Of a stretch of 64,000 nucleotides of DNA, positions 9,706-18,114 are shown piece by piece. The notes under the pieces were generated by a model. It did not search any database. It was given only the letters and a program-made list of their open reading frames with translations, and had not been told where the DNA came from. The stretch is from Mesorhizobium sp. M00.F.Ca.ET.216.01.1.1 (GTDB lineage Bacteria > Pseudomonadota > Alphaproteobacteria > Rhizobiales > Rhizobiaceae): NCBI RefSeq assembly GCF_004010325.2, contig NZ_SADR02000002.1, forward strand, positions 1 to 64,000, in the 5' to 3' direction. The number at the start of each line of letters is the position of its first letter. Position 1 is the first letter of the stretch. The translations under genes were made by a program, and so were the position numbers.

Positions 9706-10221
9706 ATGAAGCAACTGCTGCTGCTGCGTCATGCCAAGTCGAGTTGGGACGATCCTGACCTTATCGACTTCGACCGGCCGCTTGCGGGGCGCGGGCAGAA
9801 GGCTGCTCTGCGGGTCGGGCGCGAACTGGCCAGGCGCGGCTGGCTGCCGGACCTGGCGCTGGTGTCGCCGGCGTTGCGCACCCGCGACACATGGCGGCTG
9901 GTCTCGGCGGAATTGCCGGGCAAAACACCCGCCAAATTTGCCCAGGCACTCTACGAGGCCAGCGCGGCAGATATTCTCGCCAAGGTGCGGCAGGCAAATT
10001 CATCAACCGCCAGCCTGTTGGTGCTCGGCCACAATCCCGGCCTGGAGGAATTCGCACGCCGCCTTGCCGGCACCGGATCGGATGAAGCGGCGCTCAGAAA
10101 GCTTGAGGAAAAATTCCCGACCACGGCCGTTGCCCGTTTCGTTTTCGACGGTGACTGGGCACAGCTCGCCCTCGGCGCCGCCCGGCTGACGCACTGCATC
10201 AGGCCGAAGGATCTGCGGTAG
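9706..10221 (+). CDS. SixA-like histidine phosphatase family protein
   Basis: A 171-residue histidine-phosphatase-superfamily protein. The catalytic RHAK motif with its phospho-accepting histidine is in LLLLRHAKSSWDD at 4-16, the second histidine is in LVLGHNPGLEE, and SPALRTRDTW supplies the second conserved arginine. The RHAKSSW signature marks the SixA subgroup, whose E. coli member dephosphorylates histidine-phosphorylated proteins of the nitrogen-PTS/ArcB type. Target here is unknown. It is the last gene of the rightward run before the DUF680 cluster. Confidence 0.9.
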   Translation: MKQLLLLRHAKSSWDDPDLIDFDRPLAGRGQKAALRVGRELARRGWLPDLALVSPALRTRDTWRLVSAELPGKTPAKFAQALYEASAADILAKVRQANSSTASLLVLGHNPGLEEFARRLAGTGSDEAALRKLEEKFPTTAVARFVFDGDWAQLALGAARLTHCIRPKDLR

Positions 10222-10280
10222 CGAATATCGGCTGACAGGTTGGAGGGACGGGATCGCCCGCGGTTTACGTGTTCCCATCC

Positions 10281-10310
10281 AAAAAAAGGCGGCGGGGCAA
10301 GCCCGCCGCT
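10281..10310 (-). terminator. Intrinsic terminator of first DUF680 gene
   Basis: Read on the minus strand, GCGGCGGGC and GCCCCGCCGC form a stem with a short loop and are followed by seven T residues. It begins about 23 bases after the stop codon of the gene at 10333-10587. The A-run on the plus side makes it one-directional. Confidence 0.85.
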
Positions 10311-10332
10311 TCATATTCAGAGATTAAAAAAA

Positions 10333-10587
10333 TCAGTTGCCCCAGATGCCCTGGCCGGGCTCAACTGGCCAGGCTTCGGTGATACCCGGTCCGGTCATCA
10401 TCCTGGTGTCGACGCCGTCATGCCGACCCATGGCCGGCCTGCGGACGGAAGCCACGAACGCGTTGTCGACATTGGCAACAAGCGCGGCCGGATGGTTTGC
10501 ATTATCGGAGCCGTAGTGGTCGCTGCCAGCAAAGGCGCTGCCCGTGGCAACGAGCATAGCGGTGGTGATTAGTGAGATCCTGGTCAT
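10333..10587 (-). CDS. DUF680-family small secreted protein, copy 1
   Basis: An 84-residue protein with a clear signal peptide (MTRISLITTAMLVATGSAFA, cleavage after AFA) and a mature part that starts GSDHYGSDNAN, contains NVDNAFVASVRRP in the middle and ends in GQGIWGN. These blocks are shared with the genes at 10634 and 11205. I recognise the pattern as DUF680, a family known from Mesorhizobium; no function is established. The mature chain is about 64 residues, with no cysteine. It has its own T-run terminator downstream. ATG 10587 is the shared start of the family. Confidence 0.85.
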   Translation of the reverse strand: MTRISLITTAMLVATGSAFAGSDHYGSDNANHPAALVANVDNAFVASVRRPAMGRHDGVDTRMMTGPGITEAWPVEPGQGIWGN

Positions 10588-10633
10588 TTCAACCGTCCCT
10601 GATCTTTCGAGGATCAAATGGTCGTCGCCGCGA

Positions 10634-10885
10634 TCAACGGCCCCAAATGCCGTCGTTATTGTGCCTGGCGATGATGTCCAGGACGCCTTGGCCGAATCCG
10701 GTCGTTATCATGGTGTCGACGCCGCTAGGTTGCGCCGTGTCCGGCTTGCGGACGGAAGCCGTGAACGCATTGTCGACATTGGCAACCGGCTGGTTTGCAT
10801 TATCGGAGCCGTAGTGGTCGCTGCCAGCAAAGGCGCTGCCCGTGGCAACGAAAATGGCGGCTGCTGTAAGAACGATCCTGGTCAT
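10634..10885 (-). CDS. DUF680-family small secreted protein, copy 2
   Basis: An 83-residue paralogue of its neighbours with signal peptide MTRIVLTAAAIFVATGSAFA, then GSDHYGSDNANQPVANVDNA and a C-terminal GIWGR. The middle (VDTMITTGFGQGVLDIIARHN) differs from the other copies, so the family keeps the two ends and varies the centre. It lies 46 bp upstream of copy 1 on the same strand and could be co-transcribed with it, since no terminator is visible between them. Function unknown; export to the periplasm or outside is inferred from the signal peptide. Confidence 0.85.
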   Translation of the reverse strand: MTRIVLTAAAIFVATGSAFAGSDHYGSDNANQPVANVDNAFTASVRKPDTAQPSGVDTMITTGFGQGVLDIIARHNNDGIWGR

Positions 10886-11149
10886 TTTCAGTGTTTCCTT
10901 TGTTCTGTCTGTCAGTCGGCGCCTTGGGAGGATGGCCCGCTACCAACAAGACCCTGGACGGCCCGGTTTTATTCCCGGATGCGGAGATGTTTTTGCGTAT
11001 TGCCGGGATTCGAAGGACCTGCCCGACCTCGTGTAGGTGTCGGTGGCGAAGGATTTGCGTGGTGTGCGGCTCTGTCTTGATCGGGGAGGATTGCAGCCTT
11101 GATTGAGTGTGGCCGAAGGATTTGTGCTCTACCTGCGTCTTCACAAAAA
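10886..11149. other. Spacer between DUF680 copies 2 and 3
   Basis: About 260 bp without a supported gene. It must contain the leader and promoter of copy 2 on the minus strand, but I cannot assign a convincing -35/-10 pair. Confidence 0.4.
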
Positions 11150-11180
11150 CAAGAACGGCGGGCCTAGCCCGCCGCTCTTT
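11150..11180 (-). terminator. Intrinsic terminator of DUF680 copy 3
   Basis: On the minus strand GCGGCGGGC, a TAG loop and GCCCGCCG are followed by TTCTTGTTTTT. It lies about 25 bases past the stop of the gene at 11205-11498 and separates copy 3 from copies 1 and 2. Confidence 0.8.
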
Positions 11181-11204
11181 GTATAATTTCCGGGGTTTGA
11201 AGAA

Positions 11205-11498
11205 TTAGCGGCCCCAGATGCCCTGGCCGGATTCGGCCGGACCGGATTGGGTCGCGCCGGGTACAGCCGAAGCGCCATACTGGGTCTCCACCCTGGGGTT
11301 GACGGCACTGTGCTGACCCGTGGTGACCAGCCTGCTGATCGAACCCGTGAACGTGTTGTCGACATTGCCAACAGACGTGGCCGGGCCAACAGGCGCGGCC
11401 GGCTGGTTGACGCCGTCCGAACCATAATGATCGCTGGCGGCAAAAGCAGTGCCGGTAGCAAGGAGGAAGGCGGCGGCGGTGAGAGCAATCTTGGTCAT
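11205..11498 (-). CDS. DUF680-family small secreted protein, copy 3
   Basis: A 97-residue member, the longest of three. Signal peptide MTKIALTAAAFLLATGTAFA is followed by ASDHYGSDGVNQPAAP, NVDNTFTGSISRLVTTGQ and the shared ending GQGIWGR. Compared with copy 2 it carries extra Pro/Gly/Ala-rich residues after the HYGS block and before the C-terminus. It has a separate terminator and so is probably its own transcription unit. The family role is unknown; the conserved aromatic ends may mediate assembly or surface binding, which is speculation. Confidence 0.85.
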   Translation of the reverse strand: MTKIALTAAAFLLATGTAFAASDHYGSDGVNQPAAPVGPATSVGNVDNTFTGSISRLVTTGQHSAVNPRVETQYGASAVPGATQSGPAESGQGIWGR

Positions 11499-11914
11499 TT
11501 CAGATACTCCAGTATTTTCATGTTTTCGTTTTCTTGTCCGTCAAGAGGCGTGCCTTGGGAGGAATTCGCGTTGTTCGGACACCCCCGAGGTGGGTTGGCA
11601 GTGCTGCAGTTTCCAATCACGAAGATGTTGAGCCCGTGCGCCGAATCGCGCGCTTGAAATCCGCCGTAAAGCTCCCTTCGCCACAATCTTTGTCAGCATT
11701 ATCAGGTTGTTACGAGATTTGGCTGTCGCAGGACGAGTGCATTTCCTGAGCCGGCGTTCACAAGGTCTTGCACGCTGAGTTAACAGAAAACGAACCGATC
11801 GGTTCGATTTATTACAACTTGGTAAGAATCACGCTGAAGGTTTGCTTGAGGCGCCCCTCTGTCCTGCCGGACATCTCCCCCACTTGATCGGCTGGGGCAA
11901 GGCCGGCGATCCCG
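11499..11914. other. Gene-free spacer with a 16-bp palindrome
   Basis: About 416 bp between DUF680 copy 3 and the molybdopterin oxidoreductase 3' end. Open frames here are short and have no ribosome sites. The only clear structure is the palindrome at 11791-11806, listed separately. Confidence 0.5.
11791..11806. promoter_or_regulatory. Perfect palindrome, TetR-type operator candidate
   Basis: CGAACCGATCGGTTCG is a perfect 16-bp inverted repeat in an AT-richer context. Its size and central GATC resemble operators of TetR-family repressors. No TetR gene is in this window and no start codon follows it closely, so the controlled gene is unclear. Confidence 0.4.
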
Positions 11915-14020
11915 TCAAAGCGCCCGCAGCCAGACCTTGTTGTCGTGGAGCGCCGCGCCGCCATAGGGTGCCGGTGCGTCGGCGCCGGTCAGCACGTTGA
12001 TGCCCTCGCCGCGCTCGTGGGCGCTGTTCGGCCAGATGCCTTCGGCGACCACTACGCCGCGCTTGATGCCGTTGAAGAGTTTGGCGTGCAGCACCACCTC
12101 GCCGCGCGCATTGCCGACCTCGACACGGCCGCCGTCGGCAAGCCCGAGTGCCGCCGCGTCGTCGGGATGCAGCAACAGTCCAGGCCGGCCCTCTTTGGCC
12201 CTCGACACCGGCGTCTCCGAAAAAGTCGAGTTGAGGAAATTGCGCGCCGGCGATGTCGTCAGCCGGAACGGATGCGCCTCGTCCGCCACCTCGATCAGGT
12301 CGACGTGGTCGGGGAAGACAGGCAGGCTTTCCACCGGTCCGAACAGGCCCATGCTTTTCGGCGGCCGGTTGGGCGCGGCCTGCCCAGTCCAGTCGGCACG
12401 GAAATGGAATTTTCCGTCTGCGTGGCCAAATCCGCTGATGAAATGCGCAGCCTCGAAATCCGGCTGCAAGTCGACCCATTTATCTTCCTTCAGAGAGGCA
12501 AAGCTGCCCAGCCCGCGCTTGCCCAAAATGATGTCGATATGCTGCTGCTCAGTGAGCCCGAAGCCCGGCCTATCGGCGACGCCGAGCCGTTTGCCGAGTT
12601 CCTCAATGACGAAATGGTTGGCGCGCGGCCCTTCCGGTGGATCGATCAGCTTCGGCCCCAGCGTGATGTGCTGGTTGCCGCCGCCCTTGTAGATGTCGTC
12701 GTGCTCGAGGAACATGGTCGCCGGCAGCACGACATCAGCTAGTTTCGCGGTGTCGGTCATGAACTGCTCGTGCACGCAGGAAAACAAATCGTCGCGCAAG
12801 AAACCCTGCTTCACCAGCCGCTGCTCAGGCGCGACATTGACCGGATTGGTGTTCTGGACCAGCAGCGCCGTCACCGGCGGGCCGCCATAAAGCGCATCCA
12901 CCGCCCCAGTCAGCACCGGGCCGATGCGCGAATGGTCGAGATGGCGGATATTGGGGTCGCGCATCCGTGTGCCTTCGAGCACATCCTGGTTGAGCTTGAA
13001 GATACCCGAATTGGAATGGAAGGCGCCACCGCCCTCGTACTGCCAGCAGCCGGTGACCGCGGCGATCGAGGCCGCGGCGTGCATGTTGACCGAGCCGTTG
13101 CGCTGGCGCGAGAAGCCGTAGCCGAGGCGGAAGTAAGTCTTCTTCGTCTGGCCGACGAGGCGGGCGAAGGCCTCGATCTCCGCGACCGTGAGCCCGGTGA
13201 TATCAGCCGCCCACGCAGGCGTCCTTGTCCTGACATGCGCTTCCAGCCCATGCGGGTCATCGGTATATTTCTGGAGATAGGCGCGGTCGGCCATGTCGTC
13301 GCGGAACAGCACATGCATGACCGCGCAAGCCAGCGCGCCATCGGTGCCGGGCTTCAGCACCAGGCCAAGATCGGCCTGCTTAACAGTGGCGTTTTCGTAG
13401 ACGTCGATGACGACGATCTTGGCGCCGCGCTCCTTGCGCGCCTTGGTCGCATGGGTCATGACGTTGACCTGCGTGACCACGGCATTGGTGCCCCAGATCA
13501 CCACGCAGTCGGATTTCGCCATCTCGCGCGGATCGGGCCCGCGCAGCGCGCCCGCCCCCATCATCCAGCCGGTCCAGGCCAGGTTGGTGCAGATCGAACC
13601 GAAGAAGCCGGAGTATTTTTTCGCGTGCCTGAGCCGCTCGATGCCGTCGCGCTGCACCAGCCCCATCGTGCCGGCATAGTAATAGGGCCAGACCGTTTCG
13701 CTGCCGTGTTTCTCTTCCGCGGCTATGAACTTTTCGGCGACGAGGTCGAGCGCTGCCTCCCAGCTTGCTTCCTTCCAGGCGCCCTCGCCCTTGCCGCCGG
13801 CACGGATCAGCGGCTTCTTGAGCCGGTCGGGATGATGGATGCGATCGGCATAGCGGGCGACCTTGGCGCAGATGACGCCGGCCGTGTAGCTATTGGCCTT
13901 GGCGCCATGGATACGGCCGATGCGCTTTTCATCGAGCAACTCGACCTCGAGCGCGCAGGTCGACGGGCAATCATGCGGGCAGGTCGAATTGCCGATCCTG
14001 AGCTTGGCGTGCTGATTCAT
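11915..14020 (-). CDS. Molybdopterin-dependent oxidoreductase (DMSO reductase family)
   Basis: A 701-residue enzyme of the formate dehydrogenase/DMSO reductase superfamily. Cys14, Cys18, Cys22 and Cys51 (CPHDCPSTC, then GVICAKV) fit an N-terminal [4Fe-4S] site. The molybdopterin domain contains SICTNLAWTGWMMG, CVVIWGTNAVVTQ and QNTNPVNVAPEQ, and the C-terminal dinucleotide-binding domain has TTSPARNFLNSTFSETP. No Tat signal is visible, so it is probably cytosolic. It has no subunit neighbours; many such stand-alone proteins are annotated simply as molybdopterin oxidoreductases. Cofactor genes moaD and moaE lie at 31 kb. The substrate is unknown. Confidence 0.9.
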   Translation of the reverse strand: MNQHAKLRIGNSTCPHDCPSTCALEVELLDEKRIGRIHGAKANSYTAGVICAKVARYADRIHHPDRLKKPLIRAGGKGEGAWKEASWEAALDLVAEKFIAAEEKHGSETVWPYYYAGTMGLVQRDGIERLRHAKKYSGFFGSICTNLAWTGWMMGAGALRGPDPREMAKSDCVVIWGTNAVVTQVNVMTHATKARKERGAKIVVIDVYENATVKQADLGLVLKPGTDGALACAVMHVLFRDDMADRAYLQKYTDDPHGLEAHVRTRTPAWAADITGLTVAEIEAFARLVGQTKKTYFRLGYGFSRQRNGSVNMHAAASIAAVTGCWQYEGGGAFHSNSGIFKLNQDVLEGTRMRDPNIRHLDHSRIGPVLTGAVDALYGGPPVTALLVQNTNPVNVAPEQRLVKQGFLRDDLFSCVHEQFMTDTAKLADVVLPATMFLEHDDIYKGGGNQHITLGPKLIDPPEGPRANHFVIEELGKRLGVADRPGFGLTEQQHIDIILGKRGLGSFASLKEDKWVDLQPDFEAAHFISGFGHADGKFHFRADWTGQAAPNRPPKSMGLFGPVESLPVFPDHVDLIEVADEAHPFRLTTSPARNFLNSTFSETPVSRAKEGRPGLLLHPDDAAALGLADGGRVEVGNARGEVVLHAKLFNGIKRGVVVAEGIWPNSAHERGEGINVLTGADAPAPYGGAALHDNKVWLRAL

Positions 14021-14139
14021 GGGGCGAGGTTAGTGGGTTCCGTGGGTGAGGTGTAGGGCCAGAGGCAACGCTCGCTCTGGATCGCCGCGCGCCTCCGGCC
14101 ACTGTCTGAGTGTCGCCACGGTGCAAAACCTTGAGCTGG

Positions 14140-14337
14140 TTATGTGTCGCCAATATTCTTGAGCAGCGCATTATAGGCACCGCATTTTGGACAGTGCATG
14201 TGGCGCTCGACATGGGTTGTTCCTGCCCCGGCATCGATGACCAGCAGATTGCCGTCTCCACATTCAGGGCATTTTACGACAGCTTCGAAATTGATTGCCA
14301 AAATACTGGCAGCTTTGATCCACAGGTTTGTCGACAT
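14140..14337 (-). CDS. Small zinc-ribbon protein
   Basis: A 65-residue protein with two CPxCG knuckles, CPECG at about 23-27 and CPKCG at about 49-53, a classic four-cysteine zinc ribbon. Nothing else is recognisable. ATG 14337 lies 4 bp after the stop of the ABC-F gene on the same strand, so it is probably co-transcribed with it. Such ribbons bind nucleic acid or protein partners; a link to the ribosome through the ABC-F neighbour is only a guess. Confidence 0.6.
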   Translation of the reverse strand: MSTNLWIKAASILAINFEAVVKCPECGDGNLLVIDAGAGTTHVERHMHCPKCGAYNALLKNIGDT

Positions 14338-14341
14338 GCCC

Positions 14342-16219
14342 CTACTCCGCCGTGCCTTCCTCATATTCCGCCGACATCGACAGCCATTTTTCCTCATGGC
14401 TGGCGAGCGTCTGGGCCAGCTGTGAGCGCTCCTTGGCCAGCCGTGTCGCGGTCGAGGGGTCCTTTTCATAGACCGCCGGATTGGCGAGCTCGTCTTCGAT
14501 CAGATCGATGCGCTTGCGGATGCGGTCCATCAGCGCCTCGGTGGCGCGGATTTCCTTGGCCAGCGGTTCGAAGGCGGCGCGGCGCTGGGCCGCCTCGCGG
14601 CGACGATCGGCCTTGGAGGCTTTTTCCGCCTCGCGCCGCTCACGGCGATCGCCGGACACGCCGGTGACCAGCGTCTTGTAGTCATCGAGATCACCGTCAT
14701 AGGGATTGACCGCGCCGTCCTTGACCAACCACAGCCGGTCGGCGGTTGCCTCGAGCAGATGGCGGTCATGCGAGATCAGGATCACCGCGCCGGGAAATTC
14801 GTTCAGCGCGTGGATCAGCGATTCACGGCTGTCGATGTCGAGGTGGTTGGTCGGCTCGTCGAGGATGAACAGATTCGGACCCTCGAAGGCCGACAGGCCC
14901 ATCAGCAGCCGCGCCTTCTCGCCGCCCGACAGGTCCTTGGCGGCGGTGTTCATCTTCTCGGTGGTGAGGCCGAACTGGGCGACGCGGCCGCGCACCTTTG
15001 ATTCCGGCGCCTCCGGCATCAGCCGGCGGACATGCTCATAGGCGTTCTCCTCGGGCCGGAGATCGTCGAGCTGGTGCTGGGCAAAGATCGCCACCTTCAG
15101 TCCGGGCGCCACGGTCATGGTGCCGATCTCCTGCGTCAGCCGGCCGGACAAAAGTTTGGCGAAGGTCGACTTGCCGTTGCCGTTGGCGCCGAGCAGCGCG
15201 ATGCGGTCGTCGGCATCGATGCGCAGCGTCATCTTCTTCAAGATAGGCTCGCCGGGCGTATAGCCGACATTGACGTTGTTCAGCGCGATGATCGGCGAGG
15301 CCACCGTCTTCACCGGTTCGGGGAAGGAGAACGGCCGCACCGTGTCGTTGACGATGGCGGCGATCGGCTTCATCTTCTCCAGCGCCTTGATGCGCGACTG
15401 CGCTTGTCTCGCCTTGGAAGCTTTGGCGCGGAAGCGCTCGACGAAGGACTCCATGTGCTTGCGCGCGGCTTCCTGCTTGACGCGGCCCTTCTCCTGCAAT
15501 TCGCGCTGCTCGGTGTATTGCCGCTCGAACTGGTCGTAGCCACCGCGCCAGAAGGTCAGCTTCTTCTGGTCGAGATGGACGATCGAGTTGACGGCGCGGT
15601 TGAGCAAATCGCGGTCGTGCGAGATCAGCAGCACGGTGTGCGGGTATTTCGACACATAGTTTTCCAGCCACAGCGTGCCTTCGAGATCGAGATAGTTGGT
15701 CGGCTCGTCGAGCAGCAGAAGATCGGGCTCGGCAAACAGCACCGCGGCGAGTGCGACGCGCATGCGCCAGCCGCCGGAGAAGGACGAGGCCGGACGCCGT
15801 TGTGCTGCGTCGTCGAAGCCGAGGCCGGCGAGGATGGTGGCGGCTCGCGATTCCGCCGAATGGGCGTCGATGTCGGCCAGCCGCATGTGGATGTCGGCGA
15901 TGCGGTGCGGATCGGTCGCCGTCTTTTCCTCTTCGAGCAAAGCGGTGCGTTCAAGGTCGGCCTTGAGCACGATCTCGATCAGCGGATCCTCGGTGCCGGG
16001 CGCTTCCTGCGCCACCTGGCCGATGCGCGTGTTCTTGGGCAGGCTGATCGAGCCGGTCTCGGAGGCGAGGTCGCCGGTGATCGCCTTGAACAAGGTCGTC
16101 TTGCCGGTGCCGTTGCGGCCGACGAGACCTGCCTTGGTGCCGGCCGGCAAGGTCAGCGAAGCATGGTCGAGAAGCAGGCGTCCGGCCATGCGGAGCGAAA
16201 GGTCATTGATGATAAGCAT
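14342..16219 (-). CDS. ABC-F family ATP-binding protein
   Basis: A 625-residue protein with two ABC ATPase domains and no membrane segments. Domain 1 has Walker A GRNGTGKT (34-41), signature SFSGGWRMRVALA and Walker B LLLLDEPTNYLD; a linker with charged helices (RQLTEQRE, RAKASKARQAQSRIKALEKMK) separates it from domain 2, which has Walker A GANGNGKS, signature LSGGEKARLLMG and Walker B LFILDEPTNHLD. The C-terminal 85 residues are a charged coiled coil, as in the Uup/YheS groups. ABC-F proteins act on the ribosome. ATG 16219 was chosen by domain start. Confidence 0.93.
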   Translation of the reverse strand: MLIINDLSLRMAGRLLLDHASLTLPAGTKAGLVGRNGTGKTTLFKAITGDLASETGSISLPKNTRIGQVAQEAPGTEDPLIEIVLKADLERTALLEEEKTATDPHRIADIHMRLADIDAHSAESRAATILAGLGFDDAAQRRPASSFSGGWRMRVALAAVLFAEPDLLLLDEPTNYLDLEGTLWLENYVSKYPHTVLLISHDRDLLNRAVNSIVHLDQKKLTFWRGGYDQFERQYTEQRELQEKGRVKQEAARKHMESFVERFRAKASKARQAQSRIKALEKMKPIAAIVNDTVRPFSFPEPVKTVASPIIALNNVNVGYTPGEPILKKMTLRIDADDRIALLGANGNGKSTFAKLLSGRLTQEIGTMTVAPGLKVAIFAQHQLDDLRPEENAYEHVRRLMPEAPESKVRGRVAQFGLTTEKMNTAAKDLSGGEKARLLMGLSAFEGPNLFILDEPTNHLDIDSRESLIHALNEFPGAVILISHDRHLLEATADRLWLVKDGAVNPYDGDLDDYKTLVTGVSGDRRERREAEKASKADRRREAAQRRAAFEPLAKEIRATEALMDRIRKRIDLIEDELANPAVYEKDPSTATRLAKERSQLAQTLASHEEKWLSMSAEYEEGTAE

Positions 16220-16354
16220 AGCCGCGCTTTTGCACGGACATCGGCGCTTCGCAAGAGCTTGAGCGCCGGTCGGCCTGATAAGGCACGAAAACGGCCGGCC
16301 GCGGCGATGAGGGATTTCCGGGAACCAGTTGCAAGCCAGGAACGTTTGCGCCGG

Positions 16355-16591
16355 ATGATCCGGCATTTCGCTTTTGCCCTGATCCTTGTCCAGGTCGCCG
16401 CGGCGGCGGCGCTGGCGACGCAGGTGCTGCTGTTCAGCAGCGCGAATGCTCGCGACGAGGCGACCTCGCAGGCTCAGCCGGTAGCCGCAGACAAAGCGTG
16501 CGAGCCGGCGTTGCGGCCCAACATCCACGACCGTTGCTTGCCGCACGTCAAGCCAAAGGTGCTGACACTCGTGCTCAGCGCCGAACGGTAA
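16355..16591 (+). CDS. Hypothetical small secreted protein
   Basis: A possible 78-residue product with a hydrophobic N-terminal segment (FAFALILVQVAAAAALATQV) that could be a signal peptide or a membrane anchor, then a mature part with two cysteines (KACEPALRP and DRCLPHVKP). It lies divergent from the ABC-F gene. No family is recognised. An alternative in-frame ATG exists at 16307, and no strong ribosome site marks either, so existence of the gene is only moderately supported. Confidence 0.45.
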   Translation: MIRHFAFALILVQVAAAAALATQVLLFSSANARDEATSQAQPVAADKACEPALRPNIHDRCLPHVKPKVLTLVLSAER

Positions 16592-16715
16592 TCCTTGGGC
16601 GATGCGCTCTGCCCGACTGGCCCAATTCATTTCCCATAGAGCGACGGGAACCTTTCCGGGTTAAGAGAGTTTGTGGCCGGGATTCGGGGGGCGCGGATGA
16701 AAGAGGGAAATTTCC

Positions 16716-17168
16716 GTGCAGATTGTCAGCGGGCTTTTTGACACCCACGATCAAGCAGCGCGCGCGGTCGACGCGCTCGAAGCGGCGGGCATTGCCCGCG
16801 ACGACATAAGCGTCGTCGGACCGACCCTGGACGAAGCCAGCACTGCGGCTGCCAGTGCCGGCGCCGGCGCAGCCGTCGGCGCCGGCGCCGGCCTGCTTGC
16901 CGCCCTTGGGGCCATCACCCTTCCCGGCATCGGTGCTGTCGTCGGCGCGGGATGGCTGGCCTCGACCGCCATCGGTGCCGCTGCCGGCAGCGTGGCAGGC
17001 AGCCTTATCGGCACGCTTACCGATGCAGTCGCCGGCGAGCGCGATGCCCGCTACGCGGAAGGCGTCATATTGGTGACCGCCCGTGTCGACGAGACACAGG
17101 CCGAGGGCGCCCAGGCAATCCTTGCAGGGTCGGTTCGGGCGACGCCGTCCTTCGTCGAGGCGGCATGA
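16716..17168 (+). CDS. General-stress-type protein with glycine-zipper membrane region
   Basis: A 150-residue protein starting at GTG 16716 behind GAGGG. The N-terminus VSGLFDTHDQAARAVDALEAAGI and the DDISVVGP that follows match the ferredoxin-like YflT/heat-induced stress domain. The centre (residues 45-105) is a long run of Ala and Gly with small-residue periodicity (GAGAAVGAGAGLLAALGAI), a glycine-zipper hydrophobic region. The C-terminus returns to a beta-alpha pattern (GVILVTARVDETQAEGAQAIL). Proteins of this type are stress-induced in Rhizobiales; the molecular role is not known. A terminator follows. Confidence 0.7.
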   Translation: MQIVSGLFDTHDQAARAVDALEAAGIARDDISVVGPTLDEASTAAASAGAGAAVGAGAGLLAALGAITLPGIGAVVGAGWLASTAIGAAAGSVAGSLIGTLTDAVAGERDARYAEGVILVTARVDETQAEGAQAILAGSVRATPSFVEAA

Positions 17169-17241
17169 GTTTCAATCGGAGGTTAGCTGGCCACGACCCG
17201 CCCGTGGCGGTCACTGAATGCATGTAACTGTATACATGTGA

Positions 17242-17276
17242 AAGCCCGCTGGTCCGGCGACCAACGGGCCTTTTTG
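17242..17276 (+). terminator. Intrinsic terminator of the stress-protein gene
   Basis: AGCCCGCTGGTC and GACCAACGGGC pair around a CGGC loop with one mismatch and are followed by CTTTTTGG. It lies about 75 bases after the stop codon at 17168. Confidence 0.8.
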
Positions 17277-17554
17277 GGAAGGCAAAAAGTGGGATACTTT
17301 GCCCTCTCGTGATCCGGGGGTGTGGATCAAATACAATTTTACTCTTGGCTGATCGAACATCCAATGCAGCCGCAGCTTTGGTTATTTTCGTACAGAACGC
17401 AGAACGCTCGGACAGACCGGGCAGAGGTTCCCCGAACGCAAAAGAACCCGCAATCCGGGGGGAACGGGGAGAGCGGGCTCTTTCGTGAACGGCGGCTTTG
17501 GGAGCGTCCGATCGGCACCCAAACACGCGGCGGCGCGATTTGTTCCATCGGATG
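17277..17554. other. Spacer with a possible second terminator pair
   Basis: No gene is supported. AAAGAACCCGC and GCGGGCTCTTT near 17440-17485 can pair with one mismatch and look like a weak two-way terminator. The rest shows nothing. Confidence 0.35.
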
Positions 17555-17583
17555 CAAAAAACCCGCCGGCGCGACCGACGGGC
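17555..17583 (-). terminator. Intrinsic terminator of mucR
   Basis: On the minus strand AGCCCGTCGG and CCGGCGGG form a stem over TCGCG and are followed by TTTTTT. It lies about 25 bases beyond the mucR stop codon. Confidence 0.8.
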
Positions 17584-17604
17584 TGTTATCGGCCTGGATG
17601 GCGA

Positions 17605-18114
17605 TCAAGCCTTCGCCTTGCGTTTGGTCGCCTTGGCGGGCGACGGCGCGGCCGGCTTGCGGCCAAGCCCCGAGGACTTTGCCAGCGCCGAGCGGGTGGC
17701 GGAATAGTTCGGCGCCACCATCGGGTAATCGGGCGCAAGCCCCCATTTGGCCCGGTATGCGTCAGGCGTGAGGCCGTGGTCCGTGCTGAGGTGCCGCTTC
17801 AGCGACTTGAACTTCTTTCCGTCCTCCAGGCAGATGATGTAGTCGGGAAACACCGACCGCTTCGGATTGACGGCCGGGGTCAAGGCGGGGCTCTCCTTGG
17901 CGGCGACGCCGCCAAGCTTGCGGACCGATGTGCTGACGCTGGCGATCAGGTCCGGCAGGCCGGATGCCGGAAGCGGATTGTTGCCTACGTAGGCCGAGAC
18001 GATGTCGGCGGTCAGTTCGATAATCGTCTTGTCGTTGATATTGGGCAATGCTCTCACCTCTGCTTGCGACCAACCCGCTGGCGCTGTTGAAAACTGTTCT
18101 ATCGGTTTAAACAT
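17605..18114 (-). CDS. mucR: MucR/Ros-family zinc-finger transcriptional regulator
   Basis: A 169-residue regulator of the Ros/MucR family. The prokaryotic zinc finger is complete: Cys95, Asp98, His108 and His113 in CLEDGKKFKSLKRHLSTDH, followed by GLTPDAYRAKWGLAPDYP. Residues 25-65 form the N-terminal oligomerisation part and the last 25 residues are a basic Lys/Ala tail. Known members silence AT-rich and horizontally acquired genes and control exopolysaccharide and motility in rhizobia. ATG 18114 is preferred over the in-frame TTG nine bases upstream. It has its own terminator. Confidence 0.92.
   Translation of the reverse strand: MFKPIEQFSTAPAGWSQAEVRALPNINDKTIIELTADIVSAYVGNNPLPASGLPDLIASVSTSVRKLGGVAAKESPALTPAVNPKRSVFPDYIICLEDGKKFKSLKRHLSTDHGLTPDAYRAKWGLAPDYPMVAPNYSATRSALAKSSGLGRKPAAPSPAKATKRKAKA

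Noticed and set aside
12770..14056. 428-codon plus-strand frame
   Set aside because: It is antisense to the molybdopterin oxidoreductase and has no domain of its own.
15032..16591. 519-codon plus-strand frame
   Set aside because: It is the opposite strand of the ABC-F gene, which has full Walker and signature motifs; only its extreme 3' end may be used, by the small secreted gene at 16355.
17221..17238. CATGTA...TACATG inverted repeat
   Set aside because: Only six bases per arm and just before a terminator; too short to call an operator.
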